DNA of 64,000 nt from Aggregicoccus sp. 17bor-14 (GTDB lineage: Bacteria; Myxococcota; Myxococcia; Myxococcales; Myxococcaceae). The DNA is taken from assembly GCF_009659535.1 (NCBI RefSeq), contig NZ_VJZZ01000002.1, positions 434,001 through 498,000 on the forward strand, written 5' to 3'. This document shows positions 1 to 7,365 of this stretch, one piece after another. Below the pieces are notes generated by a model that saw nothing but the letters and a program-made list of their open reading frames with translations, had not been told where the DNA came from and ran no database searches. How positions within the stretch are numbered: the stretch's first letter is position 1; every line of letters starts with the position of its first letter. The translations under genes were made by a program, and so were the position numbers.

Positions 1-913
1 AGCCGGTGAGCAGCGGGCTCCAGCCCAGGGCCACCTGGAAGAGCAGGGGCAGGAGGAAGGGGGTCGCGCCCAGGCCGATGCGTACCAGCGTGCCGCCCAC
101 GAGGCTCGCGCGGAAGGTGTCGTACTTGAGCAGCCGCAGGTCCAGCACCGGGCGCCCCGCGCGCTTCGCGTGCCACACGTACGCCGCGCTCGCGCCGACG
201 CCCGCTGCCGCGAGCGAGACCTGCAGCGCCACCGGCACCATGCCCGCGCCCACCGTCTCCGCCGCGCCCACGATCGCCGTGATGGCGACCGCCGAGAGCA
301 GGAAGCCCGTGCGGTCGAAGGGCCCCGGGTGCGCCGGCTGCGTGCGCGGCACGAAGCGCTGCACCGCGAGCATGCCCAGGAGGCCCACCGGCACGTTGAT
401 GAAGAAGATCCACGGCCAGTCCGCGACGCCCAGGATGAAGCCCGCGAGCGGCGGGCCCACCAGCGGCCCCACGAGGGCGGGCATGGTGAACCAGCTCATC
501 GCCGAGACGAGCCGCTCGCGCGGAGCGTTGTTCACCACGATGAGCCGACCCACCGGCGTCATCAGCGCGCCACCCAGGCCCTGCAGCGTCCGGCAGGCCA
601 CCAGCTGGGCGAGCGAGTGCGAGAAGCCGCAGAGCACCGAGCCCACGAGGAAGATGCCCATCGCCACCTGGAAGACGCGGCGCGGGCCGTAGCGCTCGGC
701 CACCCAGCCGCTCGCGGGGGTGAGGACCGCCAGCGCGAGGAGGTACGAGGTGAGGGCCAGCTTCAGGTGCAGCGGGTCCGTGCCGAATGCTGCGGACAGG
801 GCCGGCAGCGCGGTGGACAGGGCCGTGGAGTCGATGAACTCCATGAACAGCGCGCTGGCCACCGCGAGGGATGCGAGTCGCGCGCCGCGGGCTGAGGGGG
901 AGGGGTCGCTCAC
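1..913 (-). CDS. DHA2-family MFS drug exporter (3' end beyond window)
   Basis: Integral membrane antiporter of the DHA2 (EmrB/QacA, 14-helix) branch of the major facilitator superfamily. About 304 N-terminal residues are visible and the rest lies off the left edge. Helix 1 carries the DHA2-type acidic signature FMEFIDSTALSTALP (residues 24-38). A motif-A-like loop, GWVAERYGPRRV, follows near residues 69-80, and a motif-C-like Gly/Pro run, PALVGPLVGPPLAG, lies near 145-158, which is the mark of drug:H+ antiporters. The start is taken as GTG at 913; no ATG lies in frame upstream and the ribosome site is weak. It is transcribed divergently from the secreted protein at 1198. The family and general export role are secure; the substrate is unknown. 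Confidence 0.85.
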   Translation of the reverse strand, partial: MSDPSPSARGARLASLAVASALFMEFIDSTALSTALPALSAAFGTDPLHLKLALTSYLLALAVLTPASGWVAERYGPRRVFQVAMGIFLVGSVLCGFSHSLAQLVACRTLQGLGGALMTPVGRLIVVNNAPRERLVSAMSWFTMPALVGPLVGPPLAGFILGVADWPWIFFINVPVGLLGMLAVQRFVPRTQPAHPGPFDRTGFLLSAVAITAIVGAAETVGAGMVPVALQVSLAAAGVGASAAYVWHAKRAGRPVLDLRLLKYDTFRASLVGGTLVRIGLGATPFLLPLLFQVALGWSPLLTG

Positions 914-1197
914 CCGTACGGATATGCCGTCCCGCAGCGCCGCTGGCCACCCGTGTGTGCAGGGCTGCGATGGCCTCGGGTGATGGGAGCGCGTAGCCGG
1001 GGCCCACCCCCCTGCTCGCCTGGCCGAACGTCAGGCAGGCGTCAGCCGGGTCCGCCTCAGGCTCCCGGCCATGGACCCGCGGGACAGGGGGGGCCTTCCG
1101 GGAGTGAACCGTTGACTGCGGAAAGGGTGTTCGAGAGCCGGGGGGGCTGCACATTGTCCCCTGGCGCCCCGGTGCGCCCCGCCCTGCGAGCTCCTCC
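914..1197. other. Divergent intergenic region
   Basis: A 284-bp spacer between the left-hand MFS gene and the rightward gene at 1198. It should hold the promoters of both. I see G-runs (for example around 1139-1147) but no convincing operator, hairpin or small gene. Confidence 0.4.
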
Positions 1198-2004
1198 ATG
1201 CGCCGACCACCGCTGCTCCTCGCACTGCTGCCCCTGCTCGCCCCGCCCGCGCTCGCGCAGAGCGCGCAGCCCACCCCGCCGCCGGTGCACGTGGCGCCCC
1301 CGCCCGCGGCCGCCCAGGTGAACCTGGCCGACCTGCTGCACCGGCTCGCGTACAACACGCCGGACTCCGAGGAGCTGCTCGAGGAGCGCCTCTCCTCCTT
1401 CACCATGACCTCCTTCACCGAGGAGCTGGATGGCAAGGGGCGGGTGAAGCACAACAAGCTGCGCGTCACCCGCGTGCACCACGAGGGCGAGCGACGCGTG
1501 GCGCAGCTGGTGCACGCCGAGGACGACGGCCAGGACACCACCGAGAAGACGCGCGCCGAGCTGGAGAAGCGCGGGCAGGCGGAGGACCAGAAGAAGAACG
1601 AGAAGGGGCTCTCCTTCCCGGTGCCCTTCATCGCGCGAAGCCAGCCGCTGCACCACTTCACCCTGGTCGGGCCCGACAAGAACGACCCCACCAAGGTGGT
1701 CGTCCACTTCGAGCCCGCGGACCGCAAGGGCACGGACGTGATGGTGGGGGACGCGGTGGTGGACCCGCAGACCGCGATGCTGCAGTGGCTGCGGCTGCGC
1801 CCCACGAAGTACCAGAGCAGCCTCGTGGACCGCATCGACGTGGAGATGCGCTTCCGCGTGGAGCCCGGCGTGGGCGCCGTGGTGCAGCGCATCGTGGGCG
1901 AGGGCGACGGCGGCCTGCTCTTCGTGCGCAGACACCGCCGCTCCACCGTCACCTTCACCGACGTGGTGTTCAAGCCCGCGCGCGCTTCCGAGGGCACGCC
2001 CTGA
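1198..2004 (+). CDS. Secreted protein of unknown function
   Basis: 268 residues with a clear Sec signal peptide (MRRPPLLLALLPLLAPPALA, cleavage likely after ALA-Q) and then a Pro-rich linker. The mature part is a mixed alpha/beta domain. Alternating strands such as FTMTSFTEELDGKGRVKHNKLRV and RIDVEMRFRVEPGVGAVVQRIVGEGDGGLLF near the C terminus recall LolA/LolB-like or DUF-type periplasmic beta folds, but I cannot name a family. A charged stretch (EKTRAELEKRGQAEDQKKNEK) sits near residues 118-140. The next gene begins 18 bp downstream on the same strand, so they may be co-transcribed. No catalytic motif is visible; periplasmic or outer-membrane-associated localisation is inferred from the signal peptide. 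Confidence 0.7.
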   Translation: MRRPPLLLALLPLLAPPALAQSAQPTPPPVHVAPPPAAAQVNLADLLHRLAYNTPDSEELLEERLSSFTMTSFTEELDGKGRVKHNKLRVTRVHHEGERRVAQLVHAEDDGQDTTEKTRAELEKRGQAEDQKKNEKGLSFPVPFIARSQPLHHFTLVGPDKNDPTKVVVHFEPADRKGTDVMVGDAVVDPQTAMLQWLRLRPTKYQSSLVDRIDVEMRFRVEPGVGAVVQRIVGEGDGGLLFVRRHRRSTVTFTDVVFKPARASEGTP

Positions 2005-2022
2005 GCCGCTAGAGTCGCGGCC

Positions 2023-3357
2023 ATGCGCAAGGCCCTCCTGCTGGCTCTGGTCGCCGTCTCGCTTCCCACCCTTGCTGCCGAGCCCGCGCCGCCGCCGACC
2101 GCGTACGTGCTGCGCGCGCAGCGCCTCTACGACCCGCGCGCCGGGCGCATGGTGAGCCCCGGTCAGGTGGTGGTGGTGGGCGGCAAGGTACAGGCGGTGG
2201 GCGCGGGCGCGGCCGTGCCCGCGGGGGCGCAGGTGGTGGACCTGGGCGATGCGACGCTGCTGCCCGGCTTCATGGATGCGCACACCCACGTGACGGGACA
2301 GCCGGGAGACGACTGGCGCCAGGACGTCATCGACGGCCTGCAGCGCACCGTGCCCGAGCAGACGCTGGACGCGCTGCCCTACCTGCGCGCCACGCTGCGC
2401 GCGGGCTTCACCACCGTGCGCAACCTGGGCGCCTCGGACTTCATCGACGTGGGCCTGCGCAACGGCAGCGCGCGCGGGCTCATCGAGTCGCCGCGCATCC
2501 TCACCGCGGTGAACGCCATCGGCTCCACCGGCGGCCACTGCGACGGCGGCAACAGCTGGCGCAAGGGGGCCATCGCGCCCGACGCGGCGGACGCCGTGGC
2601 GGATGGGCCGGATGCCCTGCGCCACAAGGTGCGCGAGAACATCAAGTACGGCGCGGACGTCATCAAGGTGTGCGCGACGGGCGGCGTGCTCAGCCTGAAC
2701 GGCGACGTGCAGAACCCGCAGCTCACCCAGGCGGAGCTGGACGCCGTGGTGGACGAGGCCCACTCGCGCGGCCGCAAGGTGGCGGCCCATGCGCACGGGA
2801 CCGAGGGCGCGAAGCGCGCGGTGAAGGCGGGCGTGGACAGCATCGAGCACGGCTCCTTCCTCGACGACGAGACGCTCAACTTGATGAAGCAGAAGGGGAC
2901 CTGGTTCGTGCCCACGCTGATGGCCTTCCAGGGCGTGAAGGAGCGGATGGAGAAGGGGCTCTTGCCGCCCGAGGTGGTGCCCAAGGTGCAGGCGGTGGCG
3001 GGCAAGGTGCGCGAGGTGATGCACAAGGCGCTCGCGCGCGGCGTGCGCATCGCGCTGGGCACGGACGCGGGCGTCTTCGCGCACGGGCGCAACGCAGGCG
3101 AGTTCCGGCTCCTGGTCGAGGCGGGGATGACCCCGGCGCAGGCGCTGCGCGCAGGGACCCTGAGCACCGCGGAGTTGCTCGGCGTGCAGGAGCGGCTGGG
3201 GACGTTGGAGCCCGGCAAGCTCGCGGACGTGGTCGCCGTTCCCGGAGACCCCCTGCAGGACATCCGCCGCACCGAGCAGGTGTTCTTCGTGATGAAGGAG
3301 GGCGTCGTTTACCGCAACGACCGCGCGCCCTCGCAGTCCCCGGCTGCCGCGCGCTAG
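2023..3357 (+). CDS. Exported amidohydrolase (imidazolonepropionase-like)
   Basis: 444-residue metal-dependent hydrolase of the amidohydrolase superfamily with a signal peptide (MRKALLLALVAVSLPTLAAE). The full ligand set of the binuclear TIM-barrel site can be read: HTH at residues 87-89, Lys215 in VIKVCATGG (the position usually carboxylated), His256/258 in AHAHG, His276 in SIEHGS and Asp348 in GTDAG. N- and C-terminal segments form the usual small beta-sandwich (VVVVGGKVQAVG and GKLADVVAVPGDPL). Relatives include Xaa-Pro dipeptidases, carboxypeptidases acting on lysine/arginine dipeptides, and organophosphate-acid hydrolases. A peptidase-like role in the periplasm is therefore likely, but the substrate cannot be assigned. 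It lies directly after the secreted gene at 1198. Confidence 0.87.
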   Translation: MRKALLLALVAVSLPTLAAEPAPPPTAYVLRAQRLYDPRAGRMVSPGQVVVVGGKVQAVGAGAAVPAGAQVVDLGDATLLPGFMDAHTHVTGQPGDDWRQDVIDGLQRTVPEQTLDALPYLRATLRAGFTTVRNLGASDFIDVGLRNGSARGLIESPRILTAVNAIGSTGGHCDGGNSWRKGAIAPDAADAVADGPDALRHKVRENIKYGADVIKVCATGGVLSLNGDVQNPQLTQAELDAVVDEAHSRGRKVAAHAHGTEGAKRAVKAGVDSIEHGSFLDDETLNLMKQKGTWFVPTLMAFQGVKERMEKGLLPPEVVPKVQAVAGKVREVMHKALARGVRIALGTDAGVFAHGRNAGEFRLLVEAGMTPAQALRAGTLSTAELLGVQERLGTLEPGKLADVVAVPGDPLQDIRRTEQVFFVMKEGVVYRNDRAPSQSPAAAR

Positions 3358-3370
3358 CCGAGGGAAGCGG

Positions 3371-3420
3371 GCGAAGCCGCGTCGGTGTCCCCTCTTCCCC
3401 CTGGGAGAGGGTGAGGGATG
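3371..3420 (-). repeat. Dispersed palindromic repeat, copy 1
   Basis: Complement-strand copy of the C/G-rich element seen five more times in this window: a CCCTCTTCCC / GGGAGAGGG hairpin flanked by GTGAGGGATG on one side and GCGAAGC on the other. It lies 14 bp after the amidohydrolase stop codon, so it could act as a transcript-end hairpin. Confidence 0.65.
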
Positions 3421-3517
3421 TCCGCGCCGCGCAGCCCGCCTCCCCCGGGCACACAGCGCTGTCCCTCCCCGCAGCGGGACTGCTTAGATGAGACGGAACC
3501 TCGAAGAGGAGCCCACG

Positions 3518-4357
3518 ATGGCGCTGCCGAAGAACCCGCGCGTGGTCATCACCGGAGCAGGAGGCGGCCTGGGGCGCGCCTTCGCCCATCAGCTCTCGCA
3601 GCGCGGTGCGCGCCTGCTGCTCAGTGACCTTCGGCTCGAGGACGCGCAGTCCGCCGCGGCCGCGCTGCCCTCCGGCTCCGAGGCACACGCGGCCGCGTGC
3701 GACGTGACGCGCGCCGAGTCCGTGCAGGCACTCGCCGAGGAGGCGTGGACGCGGCTCGGCGGAGCGGACCTGTTCATCAACAACGCGGGCGTGGCGGCGG
3801 TGGGGCGGGTGGGGGAGATGTCGCTCGCCGACTGGAAGTGGGTGCTGGACGTGAACCTGTGGGGCGTGGTGCACGGGCTGCATGCCTTCGTGCCGCGGCT
3901 GCGCGCGCAGGGCAGTGGGCACGTCCTGAACATCGCCTCGGCGGCCGCCTTCGGCTCGGCGCCGTACATGGGCGCGTACAACGCAAGCAAGGCGGCGGTG
4001 GTGTCCCTGAGCGAGACGCTCGCCGCGGAGCTGCTGGGCACGGGCATCGGCGTCACTGCGCTGTGCCCCACCTTCTTCAAGACGAACATCGGCAAGGCGG
4101 CTCGCGGGTCCGAGGAGTTCCAGGTCTTCTTCGACAAGGTGCTCGAGTCGGGCTCCATGAACGCGGATCAGGTGGCGCAGGCCGCGCTGCGCGGCGTGGA
4201 GCGCGGGGCGCTGTACGTGATGCCGCAGGCGGACTCGCGCTGGGGCTGGCGCGCGAAGCGGCTGCTGCCTGGCAGCTTCCCCGGCATCATCCGTAAGGCG
4301 TTTGCCGTGCGCGCGAAGCAGCTCGGCGTGCCCGGGCTCTTCGACAAGGGGCGCTGA
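3518..4357 (+). CDS. SDR-family oxidoreductase
   Basis: 279-residue classical short-chain dehydrogenase/reductase, cytoplasmic and NAD(P)-dependent. The Rossmann glycine motif TGAGGGLG is at the N terminus, NNAGVAAVG follows the fourth strand, and the catalytic pair is in YNASK (Tyr154, Lys158) with the Ser in IASAAAF just before. The start is ATG 3518 because GAGGAG lies 8 bases upstream; an in-frame ATG at 3488 has no such site. The C-terminal 70 residues (MPQADSRWGWRAKRLLPGSF) are longer than in minimal SDRs and typical of those grouped with YqjQ/DltE-like reductases. The substrate is unknown. It stands alone, between a repeat element and the palindrome-rich non-coding stretch. Confidence 0.85.
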   Translation: MALPKNPRVVITGAGGGLGRAFAHQLSQRGARLLLSDLRLEDAQSAAAALPSGSEAHAAACDVTRAESVQALAEEAWTRLGGADLFINNAGVAAVGRVGEMSLADWKWVLDVNLWGVVHGLHAFVPRLRAQGSGHVLNIASAAAFGSAPYMGAYNASKAAVVSLSETLAAELLGTGIGVTALCPTFFKTNIGKAARGSEEFQVFFDKVLESGSMNADQVAQAALRGVERGALYVMPQADSRWGWRAKRLLPGSFPGIIRKAFAVRAKQLGVPGLFDKGR

Positions 4358-4458
4358 ACCACTTCAGTTCGGTCGCGGTACCACCGAGGCGGTGAAGTGA
4401 GCGCCACACCTGCAGCGCGTGCACCTCGGGGGACACGCGAGAGTGGCGCGAGGAGCAC

Positions 4459-4478
4459 GGCCTCGAGAAGGAGAGGCC
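4459..4478. repeat. Short inverted repeat
   Basis: GGCCTC and GAGGCC arms (6 bp, perfect) around an 8-base spacer. It is the outermost hairpin of the palindrome cluster, just before the longer imperfect palindrome centred on 4522. Confidence 0.5.
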
Positions 4479-4563
4479 GGGAGGGAACGGGGCTTCTCCG
4501 AGGGAGAGCAGCCGTCCACGACGCGTGGACGGCTGTCTCGAAAGGAGACGCCCCTCCCGGGCG
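4472..4563. repeat. Long imperfect palindrome with perfect 12-bp core
   Basis: The core is a perfect 12-bp inverted repeat, CAGCCGTCCACG / CGTGGACGGCTG (4509-4520 and 4524-4535), with a 3-base loop. The flanks stay partly complementary outward (GGGAGGG...TTCTCC on the left against GGAGA...CCCTCCC on the right), so the two arms together run about 40 bases each. This fits a strong cruciform, a stable RNA stem-loop or a MITE-like relic. It is not followed by a T run, so a simple intrinsic terminator is not obvious. Confidence 0.65.
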
Positions 4564-4579
4564 CGGAAGGGCGCGTGAT

Positions 4580-4612
4580 GCAAAAACGTAAAATCCTATT
4601 TTACGTTTTTGC
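4580..4612. repeat. Perfect A/T-rich 15-bp inverted repeat
   Basis: Arms GCAAAAACGTAAAAT and ATTTTACGTTTTTGC are exactly complementary around the 3-base loop CCT. The arms are about 27% G+C inside a genome near 70%, which makes this the most A/T-rich spot in the window. As RNA it would form a 15-bp stem ending in a T run inside the arm. It could be a bidirectional terminator, a protein-binding palindrome or the terminal repeat of a lost element. Confidence 0.8.
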
Positions 4613-4841
4613 GCGTCGCGGCCGTCCGCTCCCGAGGGGGCACACACGCAGAGTGAAGTGCTCCGCTCCGTGCCTCCCCTGAGCGCCGCGGACCGGCAGC
4701 GCCCCACCGCGGAGGCCCGCAGCGCTCCGTCGCCCTTCCGGTCCTGACGCCCCTCCCTGCGTCGCGGCGCGCATGCTGGAGACCACGCCCGCGAGCGGAC
4801 TCCAGGGGCATCGCGACGTATCCAGGTCTGCCCGCGCAGGA

Positions 4842-4867
4842 CGACCTGCCCGACGTCCGGCAGGTCG
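4842..4867. repeat. Inverted repeat upstream of small ORF
   Basis: Perfect 9-bp arms CGACCTGCC / GGCAGGTCG around an 8-base spacer, ending 36 bases before the ATG at 4904. The position fits an operator or a 5'-leader hairpin of the small gene. Confidence 0.5.
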
Positions 4868-4903
4868 CGCAATGACCAGAGGGGAGCCTGCTATCGTCGA
4901 CGC

Positions 4904-5209
4904 ATGCCGGCCGTTCCCTTTGAGGTCGAGTACGTCCTCACGCTGGACGGACGCCCCGCGTCGATCCTCGCTCGAGCGCTGTCGACGCAGGACTTCGCGC
5001 TGACCGAAGCGTCTCTGCTGGGCGGCTGCCCCGTCGCTCCTGCCGTGTCACAGCCGCGCGCTCGAGCCGCTGATGGCTCCCCACGACTGGACCTGTACGT
5101 CTTTTCGTTGCGGAGAAGTGAAGACGCTGACCGCTTCCAGGTCGGTCAGCGCGTGGTACTCGAGTGCGAGAGCGCAGCTGGGCCCGGCGGAAGAGCAACT
5201 GATTCGTAA
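4904..5209 (+). CDS. Small hypothetical protein ending in a tRNA relic
   Basis: 101 residues, no recognised family. The protein begins MPAVPFEVEYVLTLDGRP and has alternating hydrophobic strands (RLDLYVFSLRRSEDADRF, VGQRVVLECES), plausible for a small beta-rich cytoplasmic domain. No signal peptide or membrane segment is seen. The last codons (GGRATDS-stop) lie in sequence matching the D-stem and anticodon arm of tRNA-Thr, and the TAA stop is part of the anticodon loop TTCGTAA. The C terminus was therefore probably created when the ORF was joined to a tRNA fragment. It lies between the palindrome-rich stretch and the convergent MocR gene. Whether it is expressed is uncertain. Confidence 0.5.
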   Translation: MPAVPFEVEYVLTLDGRPASILARALSTQDFALTEASLLGGCPVAPAVSQPRARAADGSPRLDLYVFSLRRSEDADRFQVGQRVVLECESAAGPGGRATDS

Positions 5210-5224
5210 TCAGTAGGTCGCCGC
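5192..5224 (+). pseudogene. Fragment of tRNA-Thr(CGU)
   Basis: 33 bases match the interior of a bacterial tRNA-Thr: 3' D-stem strand GAGC, a perfect 5-bp anticodon stem ACTGA/TCAGT, the 7-base loop TTCGTAA with anticodon CGT correctly placed, and the variable region AGGTC. The T-arm (GTTCGA...) and acceptor stem are missing; the following bases CGCCGCGGCGG do not form them. The 5' half is at best partial (AGCGCAGCTGG at 5171-5181 resembles a D-arm start, then about 10 extra bases). It cannot be a working tRNA; a recombination or attachment-site relic is the best reading. Confidence 0.65.
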
Positions 5225-5234
5225 GGCGGACACC

Positions 5235-6698
5235 TCACAGCAGCGAGCCCAGGACGCGTGCGGCCCGGCGCAGCTCCGCGGGCGGGGAGCCGGAGAAGCC
5301 CAGCAGCATCCCCGGCGTGCGCTCCTTGCCGAGGAAGTGCGCGGAGAGGGCGCGCGGGTCCAGGCCCTTGGCGATGGCGCGCTCCGTCAGCGCCTCGTCG
5401 TCGCGCCGTCCCGTGAGCCGCGCACACACGTGCATCCCCGCGGCATCGCCGAGCACCTCCAGCGCTCCGCCGCACTCGCGCTCCAGTCCATCCAGCAGGG
5501 CTTCACGCCGCTCGGCGTAGAGCCCGCGCATGGTGCGCAGGTGCGCGGCGAAGTGGCCCGCCTCCATGAACTCGGCCATCGCCGCCTGCGCGAGCACGGG
5601 CGTGTGCCCGTCGGCGAGCGCCCGCGCTGCGGTGAAGGCGTCCACCAGGCTCTCGGGCAGCACGAGGTACGCGAGCCGCAGCCCCGGGAACATCACCTTC
5701 GTGAAGCTGCCCACGTACAGCACGCGCCCCGCCGTATCGAGCCCCTGGATGGCCGCGAGCGGGCGCTCCGCGTAGCGGAACTCGCTGTCGTAGTCGTCCT
5801 CCACCACCCACGCGCGCGCCTCGGCGGCCCACGCGAGCAGCGCGAGCCGGCGCTGCAGGCTCATCGTCACGCCGAGCGGGTACTGGTGACTCGGGGTCAC
5901 GTACGCGAGCCGCGCCGCCGGTGCACGCTTGCGCCCGGCCGCCACGTCCAGCCCCTGCGCATCCACCGGCACGCCGCGCACCCTCGCGCCCGCGCCCTGC
6001 AGCGCACCGCGCGCACCCATGTAACCCGGCTCCTCGAGCCACACCTCATCGCTCTCGTCGAGCAGCAGGCGCGCCGTGAGATCCAGCGCAGCTTGCGTGC
6101 TGGGCAGCACCAGCACCCGCCGCGCCTCGCAGCGCACGCCGCGCGCCGTGGCGAGGTAGTGGGCCACGGCCTCGCGCAGCGCCGCGAGCCCCGCGGCCTC
6201 GCCGTACGCGAGCGCATCGCCCTTCATCCGCCGCGCTTGGCGCGTGAGCGTGCGGCTCCACAGCTCGGTGGGAAAGGCATCCAGCGCGGGCATGCACGGG
6301 GTGAGCGGCCGGGCCGCGCGCGGCTCGGGCGCGAGCGCCTGGGCGAGCATGCGCTGGCCGCGCTGCGAGAGCCCCGCGGTGACTCCCGCCGGCACCGCGC
6401 GCAGGGGCGGCAGCGCGGGCGGCCGCGCGTGCTCGGGCAGGGCCACGTAGCTGCCCGAGCCCACGCGCCGCTCGAGGAAGCCTTCTGCGTCCAGCCTCCC
6501 GAAGGCCTCCTCCACCGTGTTGCGGCTCACCCCGAGGTCGCGCGCCAGCGTGCGGCTGGAGGGCACGCGGCTGCGCGGCGGCAGGTGCCCCTCGAGGATG
6601 GCGGCGCGGATTCGCGCGTACACCTGCTGGTGCAGCGTGCCCCCGGCGTCCCCCGCCGCGAGCACCGGAATCACCGCTCCCGTGGCCTGCTTGCCCAT
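5235..6698 (-). CDS. MocR-family transcriptional regulator (GntR-HTH + aminotransferase)
   Basis: 487-residue fusion regulator. An N-terminal GntR winged helix (residues about 20-85, VYARIRAAILEGHLPPRSRVPSSR then LGVSRNTVEEAFGRLDAEGFLERR) is joined by a linker to a type-I aminotransferase-like PLP domain. The PLP lysine is Lys334 in SFTKVMFPGLRL, and the N-PGYMGARGAL and DDYDSEFRY segments match the cofactor site. MocR proteins such as PdxR and GabR use PLP or amino compounds as effectors. Start is ATG 6698, preceded by GGAAGGGGGAG. It lies 16 bp downstream of the rhodanese gene on the same strand, so the two probably form one transcript. Its target is unknown; no PLP-synthase genes are adjacent, so a PdxR role is not supported here. 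Confidence 0.88.
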   Translation of the reverse strand: MGKQATGAVIPVLAAGDAGGTLHQQVYARIRAAILEGHLPPRSRVPSSRTLARDLGVSRNTVEEAFGRLDAEGFLERRVGSGSYVALPEHARPPALPPLRAVPAGVTAGLSQRGQRMLAQALAPEPRAARPLTPCMPALDAFPTELWSRTLTRQARRMKGDALAYGEAAGLAALREAVAHYLATARGVRCEARRVLVLPSTQAALDLTARLLLDESDEVWLEEPGYMGARGALQGAGARVRGVPVDAQGLDVAAGRKRAPAARLAYVTPSHQYPLGVTMSLQRRLALLAWAAEARAWVVEDDYDSEFRYAERPLAAIQGLDTAGRVLYVGSFTKVMFPGLRLAYLVLPESLVDAFTAARALADGHTPVLAQAAMAEFMEAGHFAAHLRTMRGLYAERREALLDGLERECGGALEVLGDAAGMHVCARLTGRRDDEALTERAIAKGLDPRALSAHFLGKERTPGMLLGFSGSPPAELRRAARVLGSLL

Positions 6699-6714
6699 GG
6701 CGCTCCCCCTTCCG

Positions 6715-7158
6715 CTACCCCAGCTGCGAGTCGTCCAGCAGCGGCGCGCCCGCGGCGTGCGTGCCCTCGGTGGCATGCCCCTCGCGCACCCAGTACTCGA
6801 GGCCCCCGAGCATCTCCTTCACCCGGAAGCCCAGCGCACCGAAGCGCGCGGCCGCCTTCGTGCCCGCGTTGCACGCCGGGCTCCAGCAGTACACCACCAC
6901 CAGCTCGTCGCGGTTGAGGTGCGCCGTCGTCTCGGCGCTCAAGCTGCGGTGGGGAAGGCTCTGCGCCCCCGGGATGTGGCGCGCGGCGAAGGCCTCGGGC
7001 GAGCGCGCGTCCACCAGCACCCAGCCGCGCGGCGCGTGCCGCAGCGCGTGCGCGACGTCCGAGACGTCCGTCTCCACGGAGAGCTTCGCGGCGAAGTGGC
7101 GGTGTGCCTCGTCCGGCAGGGCGGCGGGGTGCTCGAGGACGCGGGGAAGGGGCTGCAT
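6715..7158 (-). CDS. Rhodanese-like domain protein
   Basis: 147-residue single-domain rhodanese, cytoplasmic. It shows the CH2A-like DARSPEAFAARHIPGAQSLPH (residues 50-70) and the active-site loop starting at Cys91 in VVVYCWSPACNAGTKAA, followed by the helix that carries the sulfur-binding loop. The loop is longer than in classic CRKGxT rhodaneses and contains a second Cys (Cys96), closer to the YCWSPACNGAxRAA pattern found in proteins fused or linked to ArsR-type regulators. The start is ATG 7156-7158 with GGAGG about 10 bases upstream; a longer frame to 7266 lacks a good start. It is followed by the MocR gene. A role in sulfur or persulfide handling is an inference. Confidence 0.82.
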   Translation of the reverse strand: MQPLPRVLEHPAALPDEAHRHFAAKLSVETDVSDVAHALRHAPRGWVLVDARSPEAFAARHIPGAQSLPHRSLSAETTAHLNRDELVVVYCWSPACNAGTKAAARFGALGFRVKEMLGGLEYWVREGHATEGTHAAGAPLLDDSQLG

Positions 7159-7365
7159 GCGGAGGACCTCCAGGTGGCGGGGGTGACGGGCGCCACGCTG
7201 CTCCCGAAGTGGCCCCGAGCCTAGCGCCATTGCACGCCGGGTGAGAGGACCACTTCTGTCCACCACGCCCGCAGCCCGCCTGCCTGCCCTGCCACGGGGA
7301 GCGCGCCCGCGGTTTGCGCGGGGGGCGGGGGCTCCTCACCCTCAGCCGGACGAGGAGGCACACAC

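Larger units (their letters stand above)
4358..4903. other. 546-bp non-coding, palindrome-rich stretch
   Basis: No convincing gene was found on either strand; reading frames here lack conserved features and have poor codon structure. Instead the stretch holds at least four hairpin-forming palindromes (listed separately), one of them strikingly A/T-rich for this genome. Together with the tRNA relic at 5192-5224 it looks like the remains of an inserted element or a structured RNA locus. No transposase or integrase remnant is recognisable. Confidence 0.5.

Noticed and set aside
6-895. Long rightward frames opposite the left-edge MFS gene
   Set aside because: They are antisense to a gene with clear MFS motifs; their products are Arg/His-rich with no structure.
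4168-4872. Long complement-strand reading frame across the palindrome-rich stretch
   Set aside because: It opposes a real SDR gene for much of its length, its product is Arg/Ala/Pro-rich without family motifs, and high G+C makes such frames common.
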